Assembly: GCA_007120055.1 (NCBI GenBank)
Contig: SKOL01000378.1
Span: forward strand, 1 to 7,968
Direction: 5' to 3'
Source: Anaerobacillus sp.
Lineage (GTDB): Bacteria; Bacillota; Bacilli; Bacillales_H; Anaerobacillaceae
Length of the DNA: 7,968 nt
Shown: positions 6,624-7,968 of the stretch, piece by piece
Layout of the letters: each line of letters begins with the position of its first letter
How positions within the stretch are numbered: the first letter of the stretch is position 1
Notes under the pieces: model-generated
What the model was told of the DNA's origin: nothing
The model's database searches: none
Seen by the model: only the letters and a program-made list of their open reading frames with translations
Program-made: the position numbers and the translations under genes

Positions 6624-6740
6624 CTGCGACTATATAAAATTTTTAAAAGTTTAATGAATTTCGCCATTACGTATTGATATGGCTCAATTTAGGTAATTAT
6701 GAAATTCACTCAGATAAGAAGAAATTAAGAGGTGAGAAAC

Positions 6741-7968
6741 TTGGGGAAAAGTGCACCAATTGATCAACAAAAATGGTGGAAAAAATTAAAAGATCACCGT
6801 TACATAAGGGTTATTTTATTTGTGATTTTAGGAATTATTATGTACTTATCTATGGTCAGTAACATTTATCCTGAAACGCTTAATGTAAAACCAGGCTCTT
6901 TTGCTGAACAAGATATTCGCGCTCCTATTACTGTTGAAGATAAAGAAGCGACATTACAGAAGAAAAACCTTGCAGAAGAGGCGGTACCTGACCAGTATAC
7001 GAATAGTAAAGCAATTGCACAAAAACAAGTACAAAGAATAAATGAAATTTTTAAAATTATCGCTCAAATTAATGAAGAGGCTGAAAAGGATTTTAACGAA
7101 AGGTTAGGTGAAATCCAAAATGAGGATTTTGATAGTGAAGAAGAGTTAGAACTTAAAATAAGCGAAGTTGAAAAAACTCCACTCGATGAAAAGTTAGCTA
7201 ATTTAAAACTTATTACTTCTAATCAAATAAGTAAAGATTTGTCTGATGAGACATTAACCACCTTACTTGAAGTGGACGAGCATGATCTGGAAATTGCTAG
7301 AGAAACGACAATGGACGTAATCCATAATGTCATGAGTAATGAAATTCGGAGAAATGATGTAAATGATGCAAAAGATTTAGTTCAGACAAAAATTAATTTA
7401 CCCGCGGTCACTCCAAGGTTACATCAAGCAATGGTGGAAATGGCAAAGTTTGGAATTATTGCAAACTATACTTATGACGATGAAGCAACCCAACTTGCTA
7501 AAAAGGATGCAATTGAAGCTGTTGAACCAGTAATGATAAGAGAAGGACAGTTAATCGTAGAAAAAGGAGAGATCATTACGACCACTATTTATAGTCAATT
7601 AGCTCTTTTAGGGCTATTAGATGACCAGTGGAATATTTTTCCTTTTGTCGGCTTAGCGATTCTCGTCATATTACTAGTTTTAATGTTAGCTTATTATTTA
7701 AGTGATGCCAAAACATCGCTACAAAAAAATAATAGCCATTTACTCATGTACGTATTGATTTTTTTAGTATCTGTAATTTTAATGAAAGTCACTAGCTTTA
7801 CTTTCAATATGAATTTCCAAGGAATTACTCTTATCGTGCCTATTGCTGTAGGTTCAATGCTAATTACAATGTTAATTCATCAACGTGTAGCCCTCTTTAC
7901 TAGTATGGTTTTTTCAATTATTGCTAGTATTATATTTAATGCTGAATCGATGGGGGTTGTAAACTATA
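6741..7968 (+). CDS. pgpH: PgpH-type 7TM-HD phosphodiesterase, N-terminal part (truncated by window end)
   Basis: The 5' part (409 codons) of the gene called yqfF in B. subtilis and pgpH in Listeria, whose product degrades cyclic di-AMP. An N-terminal membrane helix (about 22-40) leads into a large extracytoplasmic 7TMR-HDED domain (about 45-295) with VPDQYTNSKAIAQKQVQRI (82-100) and REGQLIVEKGEIIT (267-280). The first membrane segments of the 7TM region begin at about 301-320 and continue to the edge, including GITLIVPIAVGSMLITMLIH (361-380). The catalytic cytosolic HD domain lies beyond the window, so activity cannot be judged here. The start is TTG at 6741, supported by AGAGGTGA (6728-6735) 5 bases upstream; no other start in this frame is close. 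The frame is open throughout. In relatives ybeY, dgkA, cdd and era follow. Confidence 0.95.
   Translation, partial: MGKSAPIDQQKWWKKLKDHRYIRVILFVILGIIMYLSMVSNIYPETLNVKPGSFAEQDIRAPITVEDKEATLQKKNLAEEAVPDQYTNSKAIAQKQVQRINEIFKIIAQINEEAEKDFNERLGEIQNEDFDSEEELELKISEVEKTPLDEKLANLKLITSNQISKDLSDETLTTLLEVDEHDLEIARETTMDVIHNVMSNEIRRNDVNDAKDLVQTKINLPAVTPRLHQAMVEMAKFGIIANYTYDDEATQLAKKDAIEAVEPVMIREGQLIVEKGEIITTTIYSQLALLGLLDDQWNIFPFVGLAILVILLVLMLAYYLSDAKTSLQKNNSHLLMYVLIFLVSVILMKVTSFTFNMNFQGITLIVPIAVGSMLITMLIHQRVALFTSMVFSIIASIIFNAESMGVVNY

Noticed and set aside
6452..6667. Minus-strand open frame of 71 codons in the phoH-pgpH gap
   Set aside because: It has no Shine-Dalgarno site upstream of its ATG, overlaps the 3' end of phoH, crosses the hairpin, and has low-complexity AT-driven composition.
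6674..6702. SigA-like promoter for pgpH (TTGATA with TTATGA 17 bases on)
   Set aside because: The -10 matches TATAAT poorly, and the AT-rich context makes such matches common.

Overview
The window is low-GC Gram-positive chromosomal DNA. Gene content and order match the Bacillus subtilis yqeY–pgpH segment: yqeY, yqeZ (NfeD-type protease), floA, the yqfB-position gene, yqfC, yqfD, phoH, pgpH. Strong Shine-Dalgarno sites, frequent TTG starts and two sporulation genes (yqfC, yqfD) point to an endospore-forming member of the Bacillaceae. The species cannot be named from the sequence. All eight genes lie on the + strand, and nothing indicates a prophage, insertion sequence, CRISPR array or defence system.

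Layout: (1) 12-455 yqeY, closed by a clear intrinsic terminator at 465-489. (2) 490-719 promoter region with a possible SigA promoter (594-623) and a good SigW-type envelope-stress promoter (657-685). (3) 720-3629 a three-gene membrane operon: yqeZ, floA and a small membrane-anchored protein, ended by a terminator at 3677-3709. (4) 3630-4020, a 391-base stretch without a gene. It holds that terminator, a GT-rich patch with a short direct repeat, then a composite structure of two diverged ~50-base hairpin-forming direct repeats flanking a 78-base element with perfect 16-base inverted ends, and finally a weak SigE-like promoter candidate. (5) 4021-5518 the sporulation pair yqfC-yqfD, followed 5 bases later by phoH (5524-6483). 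(6) 6484-6740 an intergenic gap with a 20-bp AT-rich hairpin. (7) 6741 to the window end, the 5' part of pgpH, cut off before its HD catalytic domain.

Functional reading: the first operon is a membrane-organising, envelope-stress unit (flotillin scaffold plus its usual NfeD partner). The second group joins mother-cell sporulation genes to the housekeeping phoH–pgpH cluster, which in relatives continues into ybeY, dgkA, cdd and era. The gene content is conserved and ordinary. The main items of interest are non-coding: the composite repeat between the two operons and the hairpin before pgpH. Four of the eight genes appear to start with TTG, so automatic start calls here are easily wrong.
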